Under the pieces are notes generated by a model. The model was not told where the DNA came from, searched no databases, and saw nothing but the letters and a program-made list of their open reading frames with translations. Positions 47,580-58,979 of a stretch of 64,000 nucleotides of DNA are shown piece after piece. The DNA is from Lithospermum erythrorhizon. Taxonomy: Eukaryota > Streptophyta > Magnoliopsida > Boraginales > Boraginaceae. Both the position numbers and the translations under genes were made by a program. How positions within the stretch are numbered: position 1 is the stretch's first letter; each line of letters begins with the position of its first letter. The stretch spans positions 62,001 to 126,000 of the forward strand of contig JADFUC010002158.1 of assembly GCA_019722365.1 (NCBI GenBank). Direction: 5' to 3'.

Positions 47580-48360
47580 GACATAACCCAAAAATATTTC
47601 TGTGACCTACATTTGTTCCCCTCCTGCTTCCTACATTACAAGGTGATTTCACAAGAACGCGAGAATCCAGATATCAAGATCTCCCGAATGTCTTCTAAGA
47701 AATCCTCAAGATACTCTTTTCATGGCTTTTTCTCCACCATCTACAAGAGAAACAACACTAATTAATGGATCATAATATTAAAGAGCTAAATGTTACAAGC
47801 GTATTTCTCTACATACGTTGTATGTTTGACTCTCTTCTTGAGACGGAGTTTGGCTCGACCTAGATACTGTTGTTTAGACATCAGATCCCTTTCTGTAAAA
47901 TTTCAAATTTTGTCCATCCTCACTCCTACTGCTATTTTCGCTAACAATCTATTAGTACTAATATAAATTGAAACCAACAAGGTGATAAAGTCGCACCTTG
48001 CCCGTCTCCCCATACGCTTGTGCACTGCCTCAACATCCGTAGCCTCGTGAGCTCGGAGTTTTCAGCAATCACTATTCATTGTAGTTTTCCCCTTATTCTT
48101 GTCTTGTCGCTTTTTTTTTCAAGACCGGAATTACTTGTTATTGCCTTCTTTTTCTTCTTCGCTCTTTCCGGCGTATCTTCATTTCTAACACTCTCACATT
48201 CTCTCTTGAACTCATCCATCCGCTTGGTTAGTATTTCCATGCATTCTCGGGGTAGACATCTATTTGGAATTTATAATGGCAACATCCTTTGGCACCTCAC
48301 ACCAAACAATAATATTTATGTATGTCAGTGCAATACCAAAGCATACTGGCTGCCAGACAA
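47580..48360 (-). pseudogene. Minus-strand coding fragments, Lys/Glu-rich
   Basis: About 48240-48065 reads MEILTKRMDEFKRECESVRN, continuing with TPERAKKKKKAITS. This is a charged, coil-like stretch that is unlikely by chance. A further candidate exon starts after a TTTCTCTTGTAG acceptor at about 47745. The frames are interrupted and no family is recognised. Charged linkers like this are common upstream of protease or nuclease domains in MULE-associated genes. Confidence 0.35.
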
Positions 48361-48903
48361 GTAATACAAGCATTTTATATCGTGTACGTTGATGTGTATT
48401 ACAGTTTATCATAAGACATATATGGGCATGCAACATAATAGAAGTACATAGCTAAGACAAACGTATGGTAACCAATCAATAACACTTCATGAGAATGTAT
48501 TACATGTCAGTCGTGTTTTATTCATGCCGTATCACAAAGAACAAAATTAGATCGATACCACAATGTTCATATGTCTATTATCGAGAATAAAATTTACCAC
48601 ACTACTAGCGTGTATTACGTAAAAACGATACTACATAGAGATGTTTGGAGTAAATAAACATTCTCATCTTCAACTGAGGCTCCTCTTGATCACTAGTAGG
48701 CCAGTTGGATACATTACGGCACATGAAGGCCAAGCCTACGAATGGATATAAGGAATGAATAATCGAAAAATTATTGATAATCATTCGTTTATCACTGAAC
48801 AATACCATATGCAGAGACAATGTTATATCAAATCTAAATTCATCTAATAGGTAACTCACAAAAAAAGAGTGAACCCATAAACACGAAGCAATAAAATGGA
48901 TAT
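48361..48903. other. Spacer, possible minus-strand exon at 48859-48605
   Basis: The minus-strand frame at 48859-48605 (84 codons, starting MSYLLDEFRFDITLS) is open but unlike any family I recognise. The rest is AT-rich with no feature. Confidence 0.25.
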
Positions 48904-49174
48904 TGTAATATCCGATCGTAAAAATGTAAAAGGATATGTTTGATATTTATCTGATTTACTACTATACCATCAAGATCATCTTCTTTCTGGGAAGTTTCAA
49001 TCTCATGCTAACTCCAATGTTGTCAGTGTTTGACCGGGGTAATTCTAGGACGTAAGTAAATCACTGGAAGTTTCTCGACCACGCGAGCGAGGAAAAAACG
49101 TGCTAGAAAGATCCGTGGTGCTTGTGAGGCCGGTCCATCACCTCCACACCGACTGCGCAGGCCTCGGCGTTACA
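48904..49174 (+). repeat. Cassandra LTR 1
   Basis: This is the 271-bp left LTR, from TGTAATATCC to GGCGTTACA. It is more diverged from the 5S consensus than LTR 2. Confidence 0.75.
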
Positions 49175-49333
49175 AATGGTATCGTGAGCAAAGCCACTGA
49201 ACTGGAACTAAGGCATGAAAGCAGCTGACACCTCTTGGAGGTCAGTAGAGCCACCTCTAGAATTCACACACGGACGTGTACGGCCCCGGATGCTGTTGTG
49301 GCTCAACGAGGTCGCTAAGTATTTAAGGGAGGC

Positions 49334-49620
49334 TGTAATACCCGACCCAGCAAAAAATGTGTGTGTGTGATATGCCTGATGATTTGATTGGTACTACTCA
49401 TACCATCAAGCATGCATCTTCTTCGGAAGCTCATCTCATGCTAACTCCAACGTTAAGCCAGCTTGACCCAGTAATTCTGGTGGGACGCGATCTAATTTTA
49501 AAGCCGCGAGCACGCTGAAAGTGAGAAAAACAAGCCGAAAGACTCGCTTGCGGGTGGCTCAGGAGGCCAGCCTATCGTCTAATAACTAATCAGACCCGGC
49601 AAGCAGGCCGGGCTGCTACG
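49334..49620 (+). repeat. Cassandra LTR 2
   Basis: This 287-bp right LTR begins TGTAATACCC. The end, GGGCTGCTACG, is set by comparison with GGCGTTACA of LTR 1 and may be off by a few bases. It differs from LTR 1 in many places, so the insertion is old. Confidence 0.7.
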
Positions 49621-50810
49621 TATACCACGACACCACAAATGAGCGATACGTAAATGACACCAAGCATTGAATATTTAAGTTATTTTGAACAATACACAAA
49701 ATCTGTATACCACGACACTAATAACGAATACTTAAAATTTATATTATTTGGATGAACGTAACTTTACCTTATCCATCAAGTATCAACGGGGTCAAGTGGA
49801 GGAAAAATCGTCCATCATCACCTTTCTCTCCTTCGTGATCCCAACGCTTCTCGCTGGGAGAATCCAACACCATCAACTTGTTCCATGACCTCGCGACCTT
49901 CAACTCATCCCACTCACTGAGTGGGACGGACTTTGTAGTTGCTCTGACAACAACTTGCCATCCTTTCCTCGCCCTTTCCGTGTACTTAATCTACAAAAAA
50001 ATGGAAGAATTAATCTTGTTAGTACATTAAATTACAACATATAAAAAATGTCACAGAGAAATAGAGTTACCAGAACAAAGTGCATATCTCCTAACTGATT
50101 CAATTTGTAGTTGTCCCTGATGCCTTCTCTCAAGTTATCCAATACATGTCCACACCAATATTATTAATAGAGTTCATTCGCAATATGCAAGCATTATTCT
50201 CAAAGCTTCTACATTGTTACTGTTTATTGGATTCAATAAATAATAGGCAATGTATAAGCATTTAATGTTCTTTTGCCTGCCGTTGATCATCATCCAATGA
50301 ATCCGCCTTCTCCCTCCAACACAGATATGGATGTTCTTCTTAATCCTACGACGCCAACTCATCCCTCAGATTACGGATGTCCTCATCTCTGCACCTCGTG
50401 AGGTCTACTCTTCTATGATCTCGGCAAAGAATTTATGCTACCTACCGACATCCTCCTCAACGAGCTTGGGAGCACCTTTTGTCTTTACTCAAACGATAGG
50501 GTATTTTTTCCTCTCAAAGTTTTCCCAACCCATTTAACAAATTATGTACTTATTCCTAACCATTTCGAGATCTTGAAGACCCCTCCGAAGCCAAATCGTG
50601 TAATCATGGTCTCTCTTGATCTCCAGGTTCCCAACGCCTCGCTTTTTTCATTCATCCCAGAAACCTTGCCAGTTTACATTTCATCCTATGTGCCCAATGT
50701 CCGCTCTCTTTGCATTCCACCATATTCTCTCGATCCTCAACCTTATCATCTCAGATCTTCTCAGGTCAAGCCTATAATCAAAGCATGGTCCAAGGATGTT
50801 GGCTAGCCTT
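49621..50810 (-). pseudogene. Ulp1-like (C48) protease fragment and neighbours
   Basis: The minus-strand frame at 50362-50174 contains ICVGGRRRIHWMMINGRQKNI, resembling the block P....HWMLLVID...K.I.hyDS that holds the catalytic His in plant transposon-borne Ulp1 proteases. After it, NNIGVDMYWITREKASGTT can be read across frames (about 50165-50105). Upstream on the same strand, 50480-50420 gives KGAPKLVEEDVGR and HKFFAEIIEE. Downstream, 49980-49800 gives WQVVVRATTKSVPLSEWDEL. Ulp1 domains remove SUMO-type modifiers and often ride in MULEs. The Asp and Cys of the triad were not found. Confidence 0.45.
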
Positions 50811-51022
50811 TTCTAAACTCCTCGGCTCGTGGGAACATCTAATAAGATGTTAGTGTATTCACAAAACCAAACTTCATTTAATGCTATGAAGCATACTAGA
50901 CATTCCACACCTGTAATCGGGATTCTAACTAATATCCACATTCACACAACAACATTCCAAATCCATTAACAACCTAAAAACAACCCACACTATTCAAGAC
51001 CTAAATGGTAATGATTGAAATA

Positions 51023-52125
51023 AACTCAGATCCCACCATTACTTAATCGAGTGTATCCTAACCCTATATCGAATCCCACACACTTCTACGCCATCAGATC
51101 CTATTTCATAACAAACTACAACATACTATTCCCAAGACAATTGTCCAAAAAAAATCAACAATCTTCCAAATACATAATAATCCAAAAACAACCAACAATA
51201 TATCAAAAACATAATAATCAAAAATAATTTTAAGCAACAAAATTCCAATTACATAATATTCTATGTTAAAGTTTCTCCTTTTCAATCAATTTCTTACTAT
51301 ATCAAAAGTCCTTTTTAACCACTTCAAACATTAAATATTTTTACACAAATAATTAATTCTACCATTACATATCTTTATTTCTAATAAATTCATTCACCAA
51401 ACTGTATTATGTAAACTGTAATCCCAACATTACTTAATCGAGTATATCCTAACCCTATATCAAATCCCACCAATCCCATGGACAGATCCTGCCTCATAAC
51501 AAATTTACAACATCCGAAGACAATTGTCCAAAACAACCAACAATATATATCAAAAAACATAATAATCCAAAAAATAACTTTAAGCTACAAAATTCCAATT
51601 ACAATATTCCTATGTTAAAGCCTTTCAATCAATTTCTTACTATATCAAAAATTATTTTTAACCACTTCAAACATTAAATATTTTACACAAATAATTAAGT
51701 CTACCATTACATAACTTTATTTCTAATAAATCCATTCTCCAAACTATAATATGCAAACTGTAATCCCACCATTACTTGATCGAGTGTATCCTAACCCTAT
51801 ATCAGCCCTACCAACTTCTATGATCCTATTTCCTTACAACAAAAACTACAACATACTATTCCCAAGACAATTGTCCAAAAACAACCAACAATCTTCCAAA
51901 TACATAATAATCCAAAAACAACCAACAATATATCAAAAACATAATAGAACTTTAACTGTAATTTCACTACATAATATTCCATATTAAAGTTTCTCCTTTT
52001 CAAACAATTTCTTACTATATCAAAAGTCCTTTTAACGACTTCAAACATTAAACATTTTACACAAATAATTAATTCTACCAACACATAACTTTATTTCTAA
52101 TAAATCCATTCACCAATGTTTTATA
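51023..52125. repeat. Three tandem copies of a ~350-bp AT-rich unit
   Basis: Units begin near 51023, 51413 and 51757 with TCCCANCATTACTT-ATCGAGTNTATCCTAACC. They proceed in the same order through CAAGACAATTGTCCAAAA, TAATCCAAAAACAACC, TATGTTAAAG, TTTCTTACTATATCAAAA, CACTTCAAACATTAAA and TTCACCAA. Units 1 and 3 are more alike than either is to unit 2, which lost about 40 bases. There is no coding capacity. Confidence 0.88.
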
Positions 52126-52807
52126 AAACAAACAACATAATACTTAAAATAGTGAAATACCACAACAAATAAATCAACATGCAACATGATAAAAAGCAAA
52201 ATAGTGAATTTTTAATTATTCCGAAAAAAACGAGGTCAATTAATTTTTTTTAAAAAAGAAACCTTCTTTAGTGGTTGTCTTCGCCATTTGTTCTTTCAAC
52301 CTCTCCCTTTGTAAATTCCTTGGGTGTTTGTTTCGTGTTTTGCTATGTTTTCAAAATTTGTGGCATGCCGGTGAATAGCTCTTTGTGGGTTTGCAATGTT
52401 TTTCAATTCTATTACTTTGTTGATTTAGTTAGGGGCTAAATTTGTATGGAGGGGGAAGCGTGAAATGGGTGAGCTTTCTTTTGGGGGGTGGTGGATTTTG
52501 TTTATTTTTTAATTTTAAAGAAAATATAGAATTACAATATTACCCCCTCGAAGTTACGCCACAACTCTGTAAGCATCTAAATATAACTCGTATTCTAAGA
52601 CGGGAGGATTCGAACATAGTAATATTTTCATACTTCATAATTTCAAGATTTAACAACCGGGACAGCTTATAAAAACTACTAACTAATTTTTAATTCACCT
52701 CTTAACTAAAGCCAACTACTTTATCACAATTCCAATTTATCTTAACAATTGAAATAGCTATAAAATAAAGCAAGTAGGAAAGAATATGATACACAATAAG
52801 TGAGGTT
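52126..52807. other. AT-rich spacer, no gene seen
   Basis: Short frames such as 52442-52672 show no family resemblance. The stretch contains a G-run (TTTTGGGGGGTGGTGG near 52480) and no other structure that I can name. Confidence 0.4.
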
Positions 52808-53866
52808 AGAAATTTGGAAAAATATCATGGTGAACCCATGATATTTGCTTAAATGGACACAAACTTTTTATTGTAAGACTACCACACTTTAGATATGAAA
52901 TAACTATTATACCCATATTATTAAATATTCCCTCCAATCTAAAATAATTGACTTTCTCACATATCGAGGTAATCTTTAATCTTCAATTACTCTTTAATTA
53001 TATTATTAAAAAAAAAAATTAAAAAATTAATAATATTATGAAAGTATTTTAAAAGACGAATCCAATTATATAAATTTTATATTTTTTTAAATAACAATAA
53101 TTAATAATTGACGGTCAAAGTTCAATTTCAAAAAGCCAACGCCAATTATTTTGACATGAAGAACATACATCCCTTTACCTTTCTATTTTCCCTTACCACA
53201 ACTCTACCACCACCACCACAAAGAATTGCCCCCCCCACGCCTTAACCCACCAATTTCAAATTTAGCCACCACCACCAACAAAATTACCCCCTCCCCCTTT
53301 TTAATCCTATAATTCCCCTACCCTTACTACCACCACCACAAAACTCCCTTTCCCATTAACCCACAACAACCCTCTTAACCAAAACCATCCATTATCCCTA
53401 AAGACTTAATTGAAAAACAAAAAGGGAGGAGGGACACGAAATCGGGGGAGGAGAGACACCACGAAATCGAGTGGTGATACCTAACTCGGGGAGAGGGACA
53501 CGTAAATCGTGGCGAGGCCGAGAAAGAGCAAGTGGGGAATCAAAATAGAGGGTCCGAAAAGAGGCGGTGGTGGTTGGTTAGAGAAGTGGATCAAGCCGCT
53601 GTCAAGTGGTTGTGGTTTTAAGAAGAAGAGTGGTGGTTTTATGATTTTTGAAAGAGTACTGTGTAGCAAAATTGTGGGTTAAAAAGGGTGGTAGTAAGTG
53701 GTGGTTGTGGTGAGATAAAAGAGAGAATTAAGAACGCGCTAAGTTATTTAATGATGAGGGTGTAACAGTAATTTCATGCCTAAAGTGTGGTATTCTTACA
53801 ATAAAAAAAGATTGTGTCCATTTAAACAAATATCATGAATTGACCATGATATTTTGCCAAATTTCT
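52808..53866. mobile_element. Non-autonomous element with 100-bp terminal inverted repeats
   Basis: The left end, AGAAATTTGGAAAAATATCATGG, mirrors the right end, whose complement is AGAAATTTGGCAAAATATCATGG (shown here as a pair of 23-mers, differing at one base in AGAAATTTGG-AAAATATC). Matching continues for about 100 bases through ATGATATTTG, TAAATGGACACAA, TTATTGTAAGA and ACCACACTTTAG. The core contains CCACCACCACAA runs and their complement-like GGTGGTGG runs but no transposase. The target duplication could not be resolved. It is probably Mutator-like by its long inverted repeats. Confidence 0.75.
52928..53157. mobile_element. MITE nested in the inverted-repeat element
   Basis: TCCCTCCAATCTAAAATAATTG at the left and CCAATTATTTTGACATG at the right contain the inverted pair AAAATAATTGRC. 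The sequence between is AT-rich and non-coding. The TCCCTCC start and about 230-bp size suggest the Stowaway type. The ends are not sharp. Confidence 0.55.
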
Positions 53867-54849
53867 CGATTTCCCTATATCCTCGACCTTTGTCTTTTAA
53901 ATCCTGAGATTAGGGAAAATGACTTGTATTAATGACTTTCATCCTTGTCACTCACTTAAGCACACACAAGTGACACAACGCTTTGTCTACTATTCCCTTC
54001 GTGTTTTTTTTTTCCACATTTTTGTATATCAAGAGAGACAGAGGTGCTTTTCTTTTGATGGCTTGTTCATTAGAGAATGTTCATCTGGTTTCACACCATG
54101 TACAATATGAACTTTAAGAGTAATTTGATACTTCAAATAAAAATAAACATCAGAATCAGTATTGCAGAATAATTTTGCAGTATTACAGAATAATTTTGTA
54201 TCTATGCATAAAAATTAACACAGCCTCAGTGTTGGGGGTTAGTAACTCAGTGTACAGCTTAGCTTAGTTTACATTTGATTACCAAGATTTTACAGACATC
54301 AAGATATACCAAAGCGAATTAACCTGTCTACAACCGTTGTCTATCATACGAAATACACGAGGTTTATCGAGGACAACTAAAATGAGACATTTTTATGCGT
54401 AAATTTCGCTAATACCACATGCTCTCAACCTCTTATTCGCTACAACACACAAAAATCTTTTTATTAACAAAATACCAAATTTGGCCATGAAACGACTAAT
54501 TTACCTCTAAACAACTTTCCCATTTCACTTTCATTAAAACCTAAGCCTATTCCCACCTATTTCTACATTTACGTAGCTAATTTCCTCCCCCTCCCCCCCA
54601 TTTACGCAGCCTAATCTACATTTAAGGAGGCAGATGAAAAATTTCATATTATTAACTCCAAAAGTTCTCTGTAGACTTCAAATAATGTAGTTATTCCTTT
54701 AAAATTCTAGCTATATTGCTAGTATTATTTCGTTAATTACTTCAAATAATTTTGGTATTGTTGCCAGGTGTTATTTTGCTTTACTGCTGCATGTAAGTGC
54801 TTTTATTTCACAAAGCCACCTTTAAGGCCAAAGGCTACGTTATCATGTA
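53867..54849. other. AT-rich spacer, no gene seen
   Basis: There are short frames only (e.g. 53919-54110), with no family resemblance. A small direct repeat, CAGTATTGCAGAATAATTTTG, occurs twice near 54157-54195. Confidence 0.4.
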
Positions 54850-54904
54850 TATTTGTGTTTTATTTGACAAAAGTTTGAATCTTTTTTTAGTCTTTTCAAG
54901 GGTT

Positions 54905-55085
54905 TGATGATGTATAATATGTTGTAATCTTAGTATAACACATTATAATACGTTTTAATCTCGCATAACATATTATCATATATTATAACACAAAGATAAC
55001 ACATTATAATATGTTATAAATTTAGTATAACACATTATCATATGTTATAACACAAGATAACTTAATATACTAGGTATAACTAATT
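54905..55085. repeat. TTATAATGTGTTATA-type repeat tract 1
   Basis: The words ATAACACATTATAATATGTT and variants recur about eight times in 180 bases, with irregular spacing. Further tracts lie at 56225-56315, 57340-57510, 58845-58985, 60485-60605 and 61380-61520. Confidence 0.8.
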
Positions 55086-55389
55086 TCATAATGTCAGCTT
55101 ATAATTTTGAAAATATTATTTTAAGAATAGTTAGATAACTGTATGCTCCAATTCGACGAAAACGTTAACAATTGTTGATCGGAGGGAGTATGCAATTATG
55201 AGTAAAGTATTGTGCTCAAAATATTACTTAATAGCAAGTGTACATTTTTGTTTTTGTTTTGATTTTATTAAAATGTTCATTTTCTCTGGAATTACATTAT
55301 ATAGTACGTTACTTTTTTGCTTTGATTTTGACTAGATACTTTGGTTGTTGTATTACACTTTTGATATTTTATTGTCAACAAAATATATG

Positions 55390-58250
55390 AAAGCGAGGCG
55401 CACTTAAGGTTAACAACAAGCATTTTTGGGTTGTTTGGGACACATCCGATTCCTCTATTGTCGGATTAAAATTTGACTTCGATGCCAAGAATACAAGCTC
55501 ATCGACCTACTCTTCAACTAGAAGATTGGCCATACAAAGTCCCACTCTCAGGTTAAAAGGAGCGAATTGTTTGCTGACAACGGTTCATCTAAACGAATCC
55601 ATCCAAATTAAAACGGGGAACCAAAGTTTGAATTCTGGCCATCGAAGTTCTCTTTGGTGACTGCTCAGGCTTTCGACTATACCCACTATAGACGACATCC
55701 GGGACAAATTTTCCAAGACCTATTTTCAAAGAGGAGTTCAACACCTTTGGTCATTATCCGCTGCATTGACGGTAGTACGCCACGATGACCCCGATAAATA
55801 AGCATTCAATAATGCTAAAACTAGCCGCCCTATATCTTATCTACGCTTGGTGTTTATGAAGGATATGAACATTATCTCCTTCAAATGTACGACAATGATT
55901 ACCCTACCCATGTTTAATGCATTTCGGGGAAGACCGATATACGAGGAGCCACAAGGAGCGGCGCGATGCCTTTAACAAAATCGTAGCAATCGCTGCATCG
56001 CATAAATCAAGTTCAAACTGCCGCTTAATGCTCAAGCGGCCCGAACTTGCCGAGTACTCTTTCCATACTTCGCAGCCTAATGATAATTCCCTCTCCCAAG
56101 ATTGCTCTGGTTGCGAACATCAATCAACCCGACTATGCTTTCATGAGAAGTGCACTAATCTATAACTAATATGTTGTTCTGGGCTTATATATAAGTTACA
56201 TCTGTGAGTATAAGTTGTTTTAAATCAGATTATGTGTTATTTTAAGTTAATGTGTTATAATGTGTTATATTGTATTACAATGTGTTATATTGTATTATAA
56301 TGCGTTATAAGTCCGTTTCTAAGTCAAGAATTTGATCATTAACTAATTTTCATTGTTTGTTTTCAGAGATACCATTAATTAGGATGCACCGAGCCTTCTC
56401 GAGCCTGAGCAAAGATTACCAGAGCGATGTATCTTGGACAGAGTTCAGTGAAGGTGCGGGCACATTCGTGCACCACGTTGATGATAATCCCCGCCTGCCT
56501 CGGATTGCTGGTTATACGACATTTGGCGAGTATGGATAAAAGACAGAAGTGGAATGACTTCAATTCAACAACAAATTGCCCGGAAGCCAAAGAGGGTTGA
56601 AGCAGTTTCGAGAAGTTATAGAGTTCATGATCCAAAGATTGAGTGGTCGGGTTGTGGAGAGAATACGCAATTTGGCTAGTTATCACTCCAGGTAGCAAGT
56701 GCATAAAGCCGAACAAAATGACAAGAGTCGAGCATGGGTCACACGCCCCAGACAAAGCCGCCGATCATGTGCATTTAGACGAAGAGTTCCAATACAACAA
56801 TGAAGTTGTTTCTCCTCATGTACGCATTACTGCCCATGAGTCACTGCTGCAGTCCCTATGATGCTCCACCTTCTCGATGGTCAGCGAGGGTGAACCTTCG
56901 GTTCCTCAAGATCTCGGTCGCCACTATCCAAAGATGCATATATTTCAGAAAAAGGCAAGGCTGCTTGGGACGAGGTTGATCATCCATAGCGAAAAAAATT
57001 GCTGTTAGTCAATATCTTCTTAGGGCTTAAGAGTCTCGGCTGGCCGCCTGCACTGCATTAATTAAACCCATTGAAGAAGACAAGAACAAAATGTCGAGGC
57101 CTATTGGTGTCAAGTTCCACTACCAAATCCATACTTGCCATCTACTGATTATGCATATAACACAAGTAAAGATGAGGTTTTGTCTACTTGGTTGGAGAAG
57201 AACAAGAAGAAAAAGGGTAAAAAAATTGGAATTGTATCCATCATTAAGCAAATGGAAGTAATACTCGGCCTTTCCAAATCTTATTAACTCTGAGGACTTC
57301 TAGATGGTTTAAATGAGGTATTACTATTTGACTTTGACAATGATACTAAATTATAATGCCTTTCTGGATGACTTCTATTATAGTGTGAAATTGTATTTGA
57401 CTTTGACAATGATACTAAATTATAATGTGTTATACTAAATTATAATGTGTTACACTCAATTATAATGTGTTATACTCAGTTATATGGTGTTATACTCAGT
57501 TATTACATGTTTCTAATGAGGACACCGATGCTATACTACAGCTGTTCAACAGGCAAAGTGAGGAATATCCTGCCATGTATCCCTCAACAAGGTGGGACTC
57601 TATTCGGGGATCCTTTACAGCAAGGTTGTAAGCTGCGCGAAAGTAAGTTTGCTCTAGTGTCGCACAATCGGGAAGCCAACCACCGACTTCAAATTTACGG
57701 GAGCATATGGATGCTGCTTCTTGGCACATGCTGTTAGGAATTAACAACAATCACAAGCAAAGGCCGGGAAGTTTGTGATTATGTGTCTGGGATTGAAAAT
57801 GTTGCCACTGCCACCTACGCCTATTTTACGATTCAAGCATTAAGTGTTGTCAAATGTTCACGATCTATTGAAGGATTTTTTCACTGAGGACAGGCAAAGA
57901 TTTTAAATACGCCAAGGAGCAGCTCTCTCAGCTTGTACAATGTCGCCACATCCCGTAATCCTTGATCCATATCGCCCTTTCAAGTTAAGATGGTCGGCGT
58001 CCCACAACAAAACCAACGATTCATTGCGGAGTGTATGCTTGTAAGTTCATTCAATGCTTGATAATGCAAGAGATGCGCATGCTTTCATGCCGGTAGGCTC
58101 GGGATTATGTAAGGAAGCTGCTATGGACCTCTAATGTTTACGTAACTCCTACCGACAACTATGCTTTTAAGGACGCTTTGCAATTTTACAAAGAGTTGAA
58201 GATCAAGCCTCCGCTTATGCTTTCAGTTAAAGCTTGCTTTCAAGGACATT
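55390..58250 (+). pseudogene. Companion gene of the MULE, unidentified (possible Ulp1-type)
   Basis: GC-richer exon-like blocks (about 55390-56165, 56375-57290, 57515-58240) are separated by AT-rich repeat tracts. Readable pieces include ISWTEFSEGAGT-like FVHHVDDNPRLPRIAGYTTF (56460-56530), YNTSKDEVLSTWLEKNKKKK (57157-57215) and GSIWMLLLGTCC or, one base shifted, YMDAASWHMLLGINNN (57695-57750). The last resembles the DEHxDxxxxxL segment in plant Ulp1-like proteins before the catalytic domain. No catalytic motif is visible, so the family is a guess. Frequent stops argue for a pseudogene. Confidence 0.3.
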
Positions 58251-58587
58251 TATTGATTTCTTTGAAATATGTTACATTCTCGTGGTTATTTTTGAACTAT
58301 GTTACATTCTCGTAGTTATTTTGTGAACTATATATTCTTTTTCAACTATTAACGTATCGTCTTTACTGTTAAGTTTATGACATTCTGGTGGTTATAATGT
58401 AAGCAACACGTAAACTGTCGAAACAATTGTCGAAAGTTCATACAGAAAATTGTCGAAATAGACATTACAATGACTTATTATTCATGTAAGTGCATACTTT
58501 ATAAAATGGGAAATTGTCGATTAATTATTACAATGACTTATTATTCCTGGGGCAGCACGCATCTCAGCTCCTGCATATGATTTTTTA

Positions 58588-58797
58588 TTATGCCCAAATT
58601 GCTTGCATCTCCTTACATTCGGCGCGGCCGAGGTTCCTCTCCCCGTGACATGATACGTTTATTCCCGGTTTCACTTTAGAATCCACCACCGTGTGGCTTA
58701 ATAATAATCCCATAACATCTTTCTGGGATGATACGAGTCCATTCACTAGACGTGGAACGGCAAGATCGAATGTAGCAGAAGAAGACGCAACCGTCAA
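58588..58797 (-). other. Open frame of unknown meaning between the two MULE genes
   Basis: The minus-strand frame of 69 codons (from MTVASSSATFDLAVPRLVNG) has normal protein composition and lies just downstream of the transposase remnant. It may be a last exon of that gene. No family is recognised. Confidence 0.25.
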
Positions 58798-58979
58798 TCA
58801 GGTAAGACCTATAATGTAAAAATCGTAATAAGACATTATTAAATTTAACTTAAAGTAACACATTATAATACAATATAACACATTATAACACATTATAACA
58901 CATTATAATACAATATAAAACATTAACTTAAAATAGCACATTTAACTTAAAATAACACAATATAATTTGGTACTGAACA

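Larger units (their letters stand above)
48904..49620 (+). mobile_element. Complete Cassandra TRIM retrotransposon
   Basis: LTR 1 (48904-49174) starts TGTAATATCCGATC. Directly after it lies TGGTATCGTGAGC, a tRNA-Met-type primer site. About 150 bases of non-coding interior end in the purine tract TTAAGGGAGGC, followed by LTR 2 (49334-49620), starting TGTAATACCCGACC. The whole is about 720 bp with no coding capacity, a terminal-repeat retrotransposon in miniature. Inside each LTR lies a stretch reading CATACCATCAAG, CTAACTCCAACGTTAAGC and AGCTTGACC, the order of a 5S rRNA gene, which identifies Cassandra. Movement depends on enzymes of other LTR elements. Confidence 0.78.

Noticed and set aside
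48020..48364. Plus-strand frame of 114 codons with a hydrophobic segment
   Set aside because: It is the antisense shadow of the Lys/Glu-rich minus-strand stretch: TTC/CTT codons on + are GAA/AAG on -.
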